In this document: piece after piece, positions 11,480-22,479 of the stretch
Numbering within the stretch: position 1 is the first letter of the stretch
Layout: every line of letters begins with the position of its first letter
Assembly: GCA_037349315.1 (NCBI GenBank)
Contig: JBAIAC010000004.1
Location: forward strand, 38,753,001 to 38,817,000
Direction of reading: 5' to 3'
DNA length: 64,000 bases
Source: Chelydra serpentina
Lineage: Eukaryota; Chordata; Testudines; Chelydridae
The notes under the pieces: generated by a model
What the model saw: only the letters and a program-made list of their open reading frames with translations
Told to the model about the DNA's origin: nothing
The model's database searches: none
Made by a program: the position numbers and the translations under genes

Positions 11480-12430
11480 CTTCCAGACGGGTTTCCTATG
11501 CTGTGAAATGGAAGCGTTTCACCACCTGGGTACAATGCCAGCGTTTCCCCCTTAGTGATGTCTCCGTCCCCACCATCCTCGACTACTTCCTGGATTTTAA
11601 GACCTCAGGCCTTGCCCTCAGCTCAGTCCAAGTCCACTTCGTGGCACTTAATGCCTTCCTCCCACCAGTGGATGGCCACTTGGTGTTCCTCCCCCACCCC
11701 GCTTTCTGAAAGGGCTGATGAACACTTACCACCAGTCCTTAAATCAACTCACCCCTGGAACATCAATCTTGTACTTTCCGCCCTCATGAGTCCTCCCGTC
11801 GAGCCCCTGGCCACATGCTTCCTCTCACACTTATCCATGAAGGTCATATTTGACATGGCCATCACTTCCACTAAGTAGGTCAGGAAATTGGGAGCCATGA
11901 TGGCTCACCTCCCCCATAAATTTCCTTAAGTTTCATTACACCTTCACCCTAAGTTTCCTGAAAGTGGACTTTGAGTTCCACCTCAATCAGTCCATCCACC
12001 TTCCGGTCTTCCATCTTAAGCCACACGTCACTCCAGCAGGCAGGACTCTGCACTCACTGGATGTCCACTGTGCACTTGTGCTCTACCTTGACAAGACCCA
12101 TGTCTCTTGCGCCTCTCCACGCCTTTTAATAGCCATTGCAGAAAGGTCTCGAGGCCAAGCCCTTTCTTCACAGCGCATATCAAAGTGCATCTCTACATGC
12201 ATTATAGAGTGCTACAGGTAGTTAGGATTACATCCCACTGCTTCACATGCAGGTACCTCCACCTCCCTAGTGAACATCCTCTGGCAAGACATATACCGGG
12301 TAGAGACCTGGCGCTCTGGTCATATCTTCACCACCCACTATGCGATCGCCCAGGGAGCGACAGAAGAGGTGGCTGTGGGCAGTGCCATCCTGCAGACAGC
12401 GATATGTCGTTTATCCTTGCACCCGCCTCC
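11480..12430 (+). pseudogene. Old DIRS tyrosine recombinase remnant
   Basis: It contains SYAVKWKRFTTWVQ (11490), TILDYFLDFK, SVQVHFVALNAF, a degraded first-Arg region (MAITSTK* at 11878), LHSLDVHCALVLYLDKT (12045) and QRISKCISTCI (12170). The HxxR and Tyr regions follow in other frames (CFTCRYL, then FTTHYAIAQ near 12330, where a Tyr is retained). Not functional. Confidence 0.75.
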
Positions 12431-12439
12431 AAGCTGATC

Positions 12440-12810
12440 GCTGCTTGGTACTCACCTGCGTTTGGATACATATAGGGACCATCACTCAAAGAAGAAGCGG
12501 ACGTTACTTAGCTGTAACTGGATGTGTGGTCCCTATTTGTATTCCAGTACCCACTCACTGTCCCCTCTAGTACGGACTGCGCTACTCAGTGCAAAGAGGG
12601 TGACTGAAGAACCGTCACCCTGCATAGTCTCTTATAACCTCACTTGGAGCACGAGGTAACATATGACACATGTCAGTGCACATCAATGCACGTCAATGGA
12701 CACTGCTACTGAAAACTTCATGCTCCGTGTATGGCGTGCATGCTCACCTAAGTTTGGAATACAAATAGGGACCATATATCTTGAAGAACCTCCAGTTACA
12801 GGTAAGTAAT
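12440..12810 (+). repeat. Old DIRS right terminus
   Basis: Complementary arms are agctgtaactgg (12508-12519) and ccagttacaggt (12792-12803). A second pair surrounds them: ggatacatatagggaccat near 12464 and ggaatacaaatagggaccat near 12756. This matches the ICR/ITR layout of the intact copy at 55155. Confidence 0.75.
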
Positions 12811-12899
12811 TTCCTCCTTCGTGACTATTATGTTGGCAAAATCTCAGCCATGATGTTATGTGCATTATGGTAGTAGTCTACTTTGTTTTATTCAAACAG

Positions 12900-13025
12900 G
12901 AATGTCCAGATAATCCATGGGGCAAAATATCTGTTAATCTTTATTTTGATGGGATGTCACTTTCTTCCTTTATGACATACCACAAACACTGCATTTTTGA
13001 AGATTGTCAGGATATATCAAATCTG
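12900..13025 (+). CDS. RNF17: Tudor-domain gene exon A (RNF17-like)
   Basis: This is a 42-codon exon between a good acceptor (tattcaaacag) and donor (gtaagt), phase 0 at both ends. It encodes the end of a Tudor unit, including NPWGKISVNLYFDGMSL. The peptide, the downstream exons and the order match my memory of the C-terminal third of vertebrate RNF17, a RING and multi-Tudor protein of germ-cell granules that acts in the piRNA pathway. The 5' exons lie upstream of the window. The identification is from recognition, not from a search; another TDRD family member is the main alternative. Confidence 0.8.
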
Positions 13026-13674
13026 GTAAGTAAGATTTAATTTTTGTTTTTGCTGCTCTAATGGCTCTGAAAGATTAAACATTTAATCAATTTGTGGTTG
13101 TGAACTTCCCCCAGGTTATTGTCACTATTACTTTGTCACATTTTAATGCCTTTTAGGTTTGTTGTATATTACTAATGTCTGAAAATGTATATATCAGCAA
13201 TGTCAAAGGCATAGTTTCCAAGTAGAAAAAAACAACGGTACAACTTCTTGACAAAGTGACATGGAAATTCCTAGGGAATTGCAAACTCTTTGCTCTTGAA
13301 TTCTTCTCAAAGTAACAGTGATGACTGTAATGAAAATGATGGCTACTTAATTTAAAATTTTCTTAATGAATGTATTATTCTAAACTGATATAAACTTACA
13401 GTTATGGACTATCATCCAAAAGGTACAATAGTTAACTTCAGAAAAGTATTTAAACTCTCAAATTATGTTTAAGGACACTTCAGTAAGATATCTGACTCTC
13501 CCTACTTCTTCTGATCTGGTTTCTCTAGAAGTGGCAGAAAGTTCAGGGGGAGTGGCTTTTTCTCACCTCATCTTGAATAATATTTCCTCTCTATGGAGAG
13601 GGAGGAAGCCAAGATTTTTCTTCTATGCTTTGTTTTTGCTCCACTTTATATTCTCACTGCTCTGCACTTTGTCA
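13026..13674. other. Intron sequence, no recognised element
   Basis: AT-rich sequence after exon A. A short open frame at 13465-13677 has no recognisable similarity. I see no repeat before the CR1 fragment at 13675. Confidence 0.6.
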
Positions 13675-14750
13675 TAGAATCATAGAAATGTAGGGCTGGA
13701 AGGGACCTCAAGAAGTCAAGTCTTGTCCCCTGTGCTGAGACAAGACAAAGTAAAGCTAAACCACCCAGATAGATATTTGTCCAGCCTTGTCTTAAAAACC
13801 TCCAATGATGGGGATGCCTCAACCTCTCTTGAGAGCCTATTCCACAGCTTAACTACCCTTATAGTTAAAAAGCTTGTCCTAATATCTAACCTTAATCTCC
13901 CTTGCTTCAGAATAAGGTATTACTACTTATCCTACTTCCAGTGGACATGGAAAACAATTGATCACATTCCTTTTTATAACCGCCCTTAACATATTTGAAG
14001 ACTATTAACAGGTCCCCCTCAGTCTTCTTTTTTTCAATACTAAAGATGTCCAGTTTTTCTAAACTTTTCTCAATGGTCAAGTTTTCTAAGCCTTTTATCT
14101 TTTTTGTTTCTATCCTCTGCACTCTCTCCAATTTGTCCACCACTTTGCTGAAATATGGAGCCCAGAATTAGACACAGTACTCCAGCTGAGGCCTCATGAG
14201 TGCCAAGTACAGTGGGACAGTTACATCCCATGTCTTATATTCAACACTCCTGCTAATACATGCCTGAATTATATTAGCCTTTTTGCAGCTGCATCACATT
14301 GTTGACTTATGTTCAATGCACAATTCATTTAACCTCCAGATCTTTTTTAGCAGTACTATCACCTAACCAATTTTTCCCCATTTTGTAGTTGTGCGTTTGA
14401 TTTTTCCTTCCTAGGGGTAGTACTTTGTACTTGTCTTTATTGAATTTCACCTTGTAGATTTCAGACCAATTCTCCAATTTGTCACGGTCATTTTGAATTA
14501 TTATCCTTTCCTCCAAAGTCCTAACAACCCCTCAAGCTCTGTGTCATCCACAAGTTTTGTAAGTATATTCTCCACTCCATTATCCAAGTAATTAATGAAA
14601 ATATTGAAAGGTACCAGACCCAGGACTGACTCATGTGGGACTCTATTAGATAAATCTCTCCAGTTTGACAGCAAACTATTGATAAACTAGTCTTTGAGTA
14701 CGGTCTTTCAATCAGTTGTGCATCCACCTTATAGTCATTTTAGCCCTTCT
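13675..14750 (-). mobile_element. CR1 LINE 3' fragment in intron
   Basis: It starts on the plus strand with catagaatcatagaa (CR1 3' tail reversed), followed by the complement of CR1 RT C-terminal sequence. Minus-strand pieces include VDKLERVQRIETKKIKGLENL (13907-14143) and KDKYKVLPLGRKN (14325-14516). Stops and small indels are frequent, so this copy is old. Confidence 0.85.
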
Positions 14751-15287
14751 CCCATTCAGCTGTGCCCCAAAATGCACAGTTGTTGGAAAACTACTATCGG
14801 GTACCTATTTTCAATCATGTTTTTGAGAGAAGCTATGAAGTGGTGCAAGAGGAAACCTGGTTTTTTTTAGGGTTGTTACAAGTACCCAATCACACCTCAA
14901 AGTTCAAGGAGGGTTGGTCCATCCTTACTAGAAAATACTGCATTTTTTTATGTATGGATTCCCGTTCTGTTAATGAATTGGCCAAATCCTACAGTTCTCA
15001 GACAAAATTCCCATTGGAACTCAGTGGAAATTTGTTTGAATGCAGACTGCAGAATCAGGTTCTAAAGCCTCAATTCATGAAAGTACTTGAATATGTTCTT
15101 TATTCCCATTGATATCAGTGAGAGTTAAATGTTTTCCTGAATCAGGGCAGCCTGTATGTATTATGAATTAAGGAAATATTACCTGAAAATTCTGCTGAGT
15201 GTTAAGATTTATCTACATATTTTAGGTGTTTATAAGGCCCCTATTACACTGGTACCTAATTTGAATTGTACTCTACTTGCATTTTAG
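14751..15287. other. Intron sequence, no recognised element
   Basis: The open frame 14762-15112 (116 codons) has no recognisable domain and no splice context, so I treat it as chance. The end provides the acceptor of exon B (tgcattttag). Confidence 0.55.
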
Positions 15288-15344
15288 GAAATAATAAATT
15301 ACAGTGAAAAGTGTTTTGTGGATCACTGTAAAATCAGTTATGAG
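15288..15344 (+). CDS. RNF17: Tudor-domain gene exon B (RNF17-like)
   Basis: A small 19-codon exon, phase 0 at both ends, between attttag and gtaagt. It encodes EIINYSEKCFVDHCKISYE, a linker between Tudor units. It is supported mainly by its position, splice sites and phase, and it joins to exon C, which begins ELLLSEAG. Mammalian RNF17 has a variable linker here, so conservation is expected to be low. Confidence 0.65.
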
Positions 15345-15755
15345 GTAAGTTTCAATGTTTAGTGTGTGAGGTGGGTGGGTTTAGGTTTTGTGGGTTTTTT
15401 TACAATTGATCACTAAAATTCATTACCTTACTTAATCCTTTTGTGCCAGGTCCTAGTCTCTGTTTTATTCAGATCCCTCATAAAGACTTGCTTCCTTCTT
15501 GAAATGGTTAAAATCCTTCTTTACTGTTTAAAGAAAAATTTTAAAATGGACTTTTCAGTATTTCAGCCATTTTTAAGTAAAGTGCATTATATATTGTATT
15601 GTTGCTTTGGGAGGGAAGCCATGGATTGATTTTTAGCATTTGCTGTTGACTGATGCCTTGGCTGTACCTCTATTTTATCTTTTAGCGGAGAAATTACACC
15701 TAATTATCAGTGCTTTATTCTGCTGTATCTTCTTGTTCTTAACCTCAGATAAAGT
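15345..15755. other. Intron sequence, no recognised element
   Basis: AT-rich. No repeat or conserved frame is seen before the CR1 piece at 15756. Confidence 0.5.
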
Positions 15756-16175
15756 ACATAACATAAGAATGGCCATACTGGGTCAGACCAATGGTCCATC
15801 TAGCCCAGTATCCTGTCCTCCAACAATGGTCAATTACAAATGCTTCAAAGGGAATATACAGAAGAGGGCAGTTATCAAGTTATCCATCCCCTGTTGTCCA
15901 GTCCCACATCTGGCAGTCAGAGGCTTCGGGACAGCCAGAGAGTGGGGGTATATCCCTGACCATCTTGACTAATAGCCATTGATGGCAGGGAGCTCGGGGC
16001 TGGGGGTTGGGGTGCTGTTTACCTCTCTCCGTTCTGAAAACTGACCATTTACTGCTGCCCTTTGTTTCCTGCCTTTTAACCAATTACTGATCCATTAGAG
16101 GACCTTCTCTCTTGCCCATTACTGCTTACTTTGCTTAAGATAAGCCTTTGGTGAGGAACCTTGTCAAAGTAGTGA
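15756..16175 (-). mobile_element. CR1 LINE fragment with internal deletion
   Basis: The plus strand reads acataagaatggccatactg and catctagcccagtatcctgt, the same sequence as the CR1 at 10101. It then jumps near 15985 to the tctctccgttctgaaaactg segment that normally lies about 1 kb further along, so the middle is deleted. It ends near gcctttggtgaggaacctt. Confidence 0.8.
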
Positions 16176-16502
16176 CATTTTATTTTTTAATATCTTAACT
16201 ATTTAGGAGTACCTCTGAATAGCTTTTCTTTAAATATTTACATCCTCCTTAAACAAAATTTGTGCATTGACCGATTTAGTTCTCTAACCTCTTTATCTGC
16301 TTAAAAATGGAAGAGAAGAAGAAAAATGGAACCAAGGAAAATTTGAATTGGTTTTGATTTTTCTTTGTCATCAGGAATGTCTTGTTTACAATATTTGAGT
16401 CTATACAAATAACTCCTCTGTAGTTAATCAGAAGTCACAGAAGGGCAAACTTGCAATTAGTTACCAAAATGTGAACCCTGACTAAATCCTGTCTTGTTCT
16501 AG
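16176..16502. other. Intron sequence, no recognised element
   Basis: Nothing is seen apart from the acceptor of exon C (cttgttctag). Confidence 0.5.
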
Positions 16503-16619
16503 GAGTTGCTGTTATCCGAAGCAGGAGCTCCTGTTTTGCCACCATATACAATGCTAACACTACCTATTCCAGGAGAACTTTTTCCTGTTAGCGTTAAGCA
16601 CCTTGTGTCACCTAATGAG
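16503..16619 (+). CDS. RNF17: Tudor-domain gene exon C (RNF17-like)
   Basis: A 39-codon exon, phase 0 at both ends, acceptor ttgttctag, donor gtatat. It encodes LPPYTMLTLPIPGELFPVSV followed by KHLVSPNE, the start of the last extended Tudor unit. The FPVSVKHLVSPNE block is the typical entry strand of an extended Tudor domain, which binds symmetrically dimethylated arginine on PIWI proteins. It joins in frame to exon D 5.3 kb downstream. Confidence 0.8.
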
Positions 16620-16929
16620 GTATATGTTATAAATGATTGTTTAATAACTGTTACAGGATATGACTGCCTCTTTCCAGTCTTGTGGACACTATCATGGAAA
16701 TAAATCAGTGTCCGCATACAAGCATTTGTGGTTATCAGTTATTGATAATTTAAATCTCCATCAGTGAATTAAATTTCAGCATGTCAGATATTTATATAGT
16801 AGTTCAAATATTTGGGTGGCAGGAGTGTTTGAGACATAAACAATCCTGTCTCTATTCTTTAAAAAATATTCTCAATGTCATGTTCATGTTATAGGCATGA
16901 CCTTTAAAAAACAGATGCTTCCTTGCACA

Positions 16930-19900
16930 CACTAGCTATGCTGGCAGGAGTATATATCTTAGTAGGATCACCCATGCCAGACAGGTCAAAGAGTAGGAGC
17001 CAGACTAAGGCAATCCACTAGCCCACCTGGTAGGGAGTTAAGAGTGGGCTAAAAACCTACTCCTGTATAAAACAAAGTCATTACAGAAACCTATACTACT
17101 GCTCTGTTCAACAAACTCAATCCAACTTAATTCAAATAGACCTAGAAGAGAGATGAAAACATGACGTGGCCAAACTCCCAAGGAAGCTACTCTACCGATG
17201 AATTTGCTCTCTCCAAAATCCATTACCAAAATTGGTAGGTGAAATGTGTGGACACTAACATGAGGCTGGTAAAACAGTCAAAGTAACAAAAGAAATGGAG
17301 AGATGTACTTGGCCTAAGTGAAATGAGATGGGTTACATCAGGACAAATCCTACTATATTCTGGATTAATGAATGCCAGTGACATACACAGAGATTGTGTG
17401 GGTCTGATAAAATCAAGGGGGGACAACCAAAAGCCTGATAGAATGGGCACCAGTTTCAAAAAGGATTAGAATAGTACAATTTTCATCAGAGTTCCAGAAA
17501 GTGTCTGTTGTTCTCCAACAAATCAAACTAGCCAAGAGTAAAAAAAATAAAATAAAAAAACCATCTTGTACAAGCAACTACATAACAAACTAGATAAAAT
17601 CCCCCCAAAGAGATGTCCTCCTAGTAACTGGAGAAATTAATGCTAAAGTAGGGAGCGCAACAACACTGGCAGGGAAGTAAATATGAGGAAACAAGACCTT
17701 GGTGAAATGAATGAAAATGATTAAATGTTTGCTGATTTTTGTGTAAGGACAAATCAGATATAAGGAATGGCAATATACAAAAGCCTGTAGGAGAACACTT
17801 CAACCTCCCTGGACACACAATAGCAGACTTAAAGGTAGCCATCCTGCAGCAAAAAAACTTCAGGACCAGACTCCAAAGAGAAACAATAGAGCTTCAGTTC
17901 ATTTGCAAATTTGACACCATCAGCTCAGGATTAAACAAAGATTATGAACGGCTAGCCAACTACAAAAGCAGTTTCTCCTCCCTTGGTATTCACACCTCAG
18001 CTGCTAGAAGAGGGCCTCACCCTCCCTGATTGAGCTAACCTCGTTATCTCTAGCCTGACTCTTCCCTGCACATTTATATCTGCCCCTGGACATTTCCACT
18101 GCTTGCATCCGACGAAGTGGGTATTCACCCACGAAAGCTTATGCTCCAATACCTCTGTTAGTTTATAAGGTGCCACAGGACCCTTTGTCGCTTCTACAGA
18201 TCCAGGCTAACACGGCTACCCTTCTCATACTGGTCATTGGAGGAACCAAACCACATAACAATTCTGTACAAATGTAATAGAACTTCAGAAGATGTAGGTA
18301 GCAGGAATGGGACAGGTGTGAGAATGGACCACACACTAAATTGAGAATGAAAAATAAAAACAAAGAATAGATCTGAACAGCAGAGACACCACATTATCAT
18401 GTCACCCAACTAAAATGCAGCAAGAGTTTAGAATTGCTCTAGCAAATAGATAACAGGTGCTTGAAGATGATGAGACAATAGAAGGCAAATGGAAACAGGT
18501 AAAGGATACTTTCACTAAAACTTGTAAAGAAATGCTGGGATTCAGGAAGAAACATCACAATGAAAGGTTATATGAGAGGAAAGATGCAAAATTAAACTGT
18601 AACAAAAACAGACACACTGACTCCAGGAAGAATATGCAGTAAAGAACGAAGAGGCCAAAATAGTGATAGGAAAAACAAATTAAGCTTTGTAGACGAAATG
18701 GCAAGAGATGCACAAACTGCTGCAGCACAAAATGACATGAAGACGCTGTACAACATCATTAAACACTTATCAGGAAGAATGTCCCAAGTAAGATAATTAC
18801 ACATTATAAAGAATAAAGAAAGTGATAGATTCAAGGTAATAACAAGAATAGGCAGGGTTCAGACAGGAGAAATCATGTATAGATCAAATAGTTATCCTAC
18901 ATAGCATCATAGAACTTGTGATCTAATGGCAGTCAAAGCTTTATATGAAATGGTAGGTTTCTAAAAAGCATTTGATACAGTGAATAGAACAGTTGTATGG
19001 AAATTGCTGTCACAATGGAATCCCTCAGATATTTGTGAACATCATTCAGAGCTTCTCAGAAAATAGGACGTGAAGTAATACATAACAGTGAATCGACTAA
19101 GCCATTCAGGGTTACTATGGGCATCCACCCAGGATGTCTTATGTCACCCATGATCTTTTTACTGGTGGTGAATTGAGTAATATGTGAGATCACAGAACAA
19201 CTAAGGGACATACAATGGACTTTGACACAAAAGTTAAAGGACCTTGACTTTGCAGGTGATATCAACTTGCTATCCCATTCCCACAGAGACATGAAAGCCA
19301 AAACTAATGATTTACAGGCCTATCCACAAGTAGTAGGATTGAACATCAACAGTGTAAAAACTTAAAACCATTAGAATTAACACACAACCAGAAACACCAG
19401 TTGCATTTTCTGGGGCTGACCTAGATGAAATCCGATATATCACATACCTTGTCAGCATTTTAAGTACAACAGATGGAACAGAGAAAGACATTAAAACCAG
19501 AATAGTGAAAGCAAGATGTCCCTTTGTAACTCTACAGTCAATCTGGAGAAACAGAAATCTTGCCCTCCAACTAAACTTCAAATATTTAACCATTGTAAAG
19601 TCGATCTTGCTACATGGTGCTGAAACTTGGAAACTTATGAAGACTTTGCTATCTAAACTCTGTCTTCATCAACAGCTGCCTTAGACAAATTCTCAATATT
19701 AGATGGGCAGAAAAAATCACAATCAACAAACTCTGAAGGAGGATGAAACAGAAGCCAGTAGGACTGGAAATTACAGAATGAAAATGGAGATGGCTAGGAC
19801 ATTCATGGAGGAAAGACCCAATAACAAGATAGACATTGAACTGGAACCCCCAGGGCAAGAGGCAGTGAGTTAGAACCACAACAGAAGCAGAATTGAAACC

Positions 19901-20040
19901 TATCTGAATAATGTGGAAAGAAGTAAAGACTGCCACAGGAGACCACCAAAGATGGAAGGCAGTGGTGAAAGCCCTATGTTCCGCATGAAATACAGAAGTG
20001 TAAGAGAAGAAAGAGACTTGCACTCACAGATGCTCCCTCA
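16930..20040 (+). mobile_element. Degenerate RTE-like non-LTR retrotransposon
   Basis: Endonuclease remnants: EAGKTVKVTKEMER (near 17262), MRWVTSGQILLYSG (near 17325), and a DVLLVTGEINAKVG-like block (near 17610). After a Penelope insertion (17741-18227) come LVIGGT (18231), a connector with KWKQVKDTFTKTCKEMLGFR (18490-18550), RT with LDFAGDINLLSHSHRDMK (FADD replaced by FAGD, near 19250), YLVSILSTTDGTEKDIKTR-like sequence (19445) and a C-terminal block WRWLGHSWRKDPIT (19785). The CFDP2-like endonuclease suggests the RTE clade; the clade call is tentative. Many stops; not active. Confidence 0.75.
17741..18227 (+). mobile_element. Penelope-like element 3' fragment inserted in the RTE-like LINE
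   Basis: A 96-codon frame (17739-18029) encodes KSDIRNGNIQKPVGEHFN, then LPGHTIADLKVAIL and SGLNKDYERL. This matches the C-terminal GIY-YIG endonuclease end of Penelope-like elements. The following 3' region (18100-18227) includes the terminal segment gggtattcacccacgaaagc and acacggctaccc, also seen at 42241-42446. LINE sequence resumes immediately after, so it interrupts the endonuclease of the host LINE. Confidence 0.8.
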
Positions 20041-20814
20041 GAAATGTATTTGGGCCATGGGACCATTGTTTTGTTTTGTTTTTTTAAACCGGTCTGATTT
20101 TTTTATTATTATTTATTTGATGTAACAGACAAGAAGTAATTGGATTTGATCACTGTGGCAGCATACTGATTTCCTCTACTGCATTTTCTTTCTTATATTG
20201 AAGTGGTGAAACATTCCCATGCCACAATGTTCTGTGTTGTGGGCTTTTAGTATATTACCAATTTTCTTTTGTTGGCGCTCTATTCAGCATTTTTTTTTCT
20301 CTCAGTCCACACAGCTGCTCCCTGGTACTGCCCCTTCTGGACAAGAGCCTAATCTTATGCCCATTGTAATCAAAGGAAAGACTCCCACACACTTCAGTGA
20401 GTTTTGGATCAGATCCCAAACCAAATACCAGTGAGAAGCTGGTTAGGTCATAAAATCTGAAGGAGAGATTGGTTTACACTGAGCTATTAAAGTTATGTTG
20501 CTTGGTAAAACTGTCAGTGGCTCTACGTTACTCTCTTTAATGACTCTTTTTGTATACTACTCTAGCTTTCTACATGAAACCATGGAAGTTTCTTGGTAGA
20601 GCTAATACTGTTAAAATATAAGACTGAATTCAGAACGTGATGTTAAGGTGCTTAGATACCTTAGTGATGGGCTTCCAGTTTAAGAACTAAAATAGAGTAT
20701 ATGTTCTTAATTTAATTATCTAACAAATGCTTTTGGTTCCTTGTCCATGAATAAGCTGAACTTCTATATCAGGATAAATATTCCATTATAAAGCCACTGC
20801 TAGAAACTCTACTC
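20041..20814. other. Intron sequence, no recognised element
   Basis: AT-rich intron with no repeat or conserved frame I can name. Confidence 0.5.
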
Positions 20815-21108
20815 CAGGGATCTCAAACTCAAATTACCATGAGGGCCACATGAGAACTAGTAAATTGGCCCGAGGGCCGCATCACTGAAACCTTTTTATA
20901 CAATGATACAAAAGTATAGTAAAAAATGAAGAGTAATATAGTATTCTATTAACAGTCAATGTATTACATTTTTTAAAACTATAATGCAAAGAGGGGTTTT
21001 AATAAAATATAAACACTCAGTAATGTTTGGAGCTTGGCTGCCAGTGGAGTCGGCACCTATGGCGGGCTGCAGGAAATAACTCCGCGGGCCGCATGTGGGA
21101 GACCCCTG
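20815..21108 (+). mobile_element. hAT-type MITE with 8-bp target duplication
   Basis: Ends are CAGGGATCTCAAAC-like and gagacccctg, inverted at the tips. The flanks carry a perfect duplication ctctactc (20807-20814 and 21109-21116), which fits the hAT superfamily. A related copy in the opposite orientation lies at 44567-44869. No coding capacity. Confidence 0.88.
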
Positions 21109-21116
21109 CTCTACTC

Positions 21117-21909
21117 AGATTCCTCTAATTTTGGGCAGCAGTTATGTGTATGCAACATCACCATGAAATGCATTACAGTGATTAGAAAAGTAACAGTACA
21201 TTGTAATTAGAATCTTTCTTAATCAAGGGTGGATGATAATGGTGAGTTCTTGTTCAAATGCTGGCCCCTATCTATATTCTACAACATGGGTATGCATGCG
21301 CTCCATACGCCTGGAGATTTGATGCAGACCATAGCTTTGTATATTAATGAAAGATTAGCTCTATATATAACAATTATTCACTTATTTATACTGATACACA
21401 TTTATACTAATTGGCCATATTAAAAATAAAATTTAGATTAAATAAAATGTTTTCATGCTACACAAGAGAGATCAACCATTTTAGAAGTTGTTTTTCCATG
21501 AATTTCAGATTGAATCTGTGTACATTTTAATGTTCCATAGTGGCAAATCCAAAGGAGTGGGAGGGAATCCTGAATTAGACCAAGCCTCTGTGGAAGTCTA
21601 ACACCTGCACACTTTCATATATTCAGGACTTGTGTTACCATAGTTACAAGGTGTGGCATTAATAAATAGTAACTGGTTGCCTTGAACTAAACCCTGAGTA
21701 GTAAAATGTAAAACTAATCTTAAGGTGTGGAGGAAAGAAGAATTAGGGGGAGGGGGGCATTGTTTCTTAGTAACAAATCTTTCCAAGATAAAAAACATTA
21801 TCCTCTTAATATCTCTTGATCACTTATTACACCTGGCAGTTATTACACCTGGCAGTGTCTGTGAAAGTTGTAATCTTTGTCTTTTATAAAACCCTTCTGT
21901 CTTTTTTAG
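21117..21909. other. Intron sequence with a short tandem duplication
   Basis: No transposon is recognised. The 16-mer ttattacacctggcag is tandemly duplicated near 21824-21856. The end forms the acceptor of exon D (cttttttag). Confidence 0.5.
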
Positions 21910-22069
21910 ATGTACATTTGCCTTGAATCAGCAGAGGGCCTTAACCAGCAGAGCGACACAGAAGATGATGGTGTCAGCTGGGATTTGGAATCTGAGAATC
22001 TGGATCAAGTCCTGAAGCATTGTAATCAGAATGTGGAGTCTCTTCCTTTTCTAACAGATTTTAGAACAG
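21910..22069 (+). CDS. RNF17: Tudor-domain gene exon D (RNF17-like)
   Basis: A 160-base exon, phase 0 to phase 1, acceptor cttttttag, donor gtattt. It encodes [13 protein letters not shown], then an acidic serine-rich linker ([18 protein letters not shown]) and LPFLTDFRT. The acidic linker within the last extended Tudor unit, followed by the [14 protein letters not shown] junction with exon E, is the feature I most strongly associate with RNF17. The next exon lies 19.8 kb away, beyond a dense cluster of DIRS and hAT elements. Confidence 0.83.
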
Positions 22070-22479
22070 GTATTTTTGCAAATTTGTTTTCCCTGTTATA
22101 CCTTACAGAAGTACAAACCTATTGAGTAAAGGGGTGGTTCTTCAAGTGTTCGTATCAACTCCATGTTAGGTGTGTGCGCTCCTATGTGCACAGTTGCCAG
22201 AGACTTTTCCCTTAGTGGTATCTATAGGGCCAGCCCTAGCGCCCCCGGAGTCCTGTGTTCATGCGCCAGTATAAGAAGCACTGCTGACCCTGCACCCCCT
22301 CAGTTTCTTCTTGTCACCCGTGACAGTTGCTGGAATGACTTCTCTTTTGCGCTTGCAAGTTCTCCTAGTGGTTTTTGAACTCTGTTATTCTTGTATATAG
22401 TTAGGACTTAGCTGTTAGCAGTTAGTTAAGTTAGAGTAGATAGTGGTCCCATTGCAGGATGTTGTCACAGGGACAGGGC

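Larger units (their letters stand above)
5786..12810 (+). mobile_element. Old DIRS element split by three CR1 insertions
   Basis: Pieces of one DIRS element appear in order on the + strand: gag (5786-6360), RT (7945-8750), RNase H (8895-9245), methyltransferase-like region (9621-10100), recombinase (11480-12430) and right terminus (12440-12810). CR1 sequences interrupt at 6361, 9246 and 10101. The right terminus has the paired arms agctgtaactgg and ccagttacaggtaagtaa. Many stops and frameshifts mark it as old. Confidence 0.8.

Noticed and set aside
14762..15112. 116-codon open frame as an extra exon
   Set aside because: No splice sites in phase with exons A and B, which join directly in phase 0, and no Tudor similarity.
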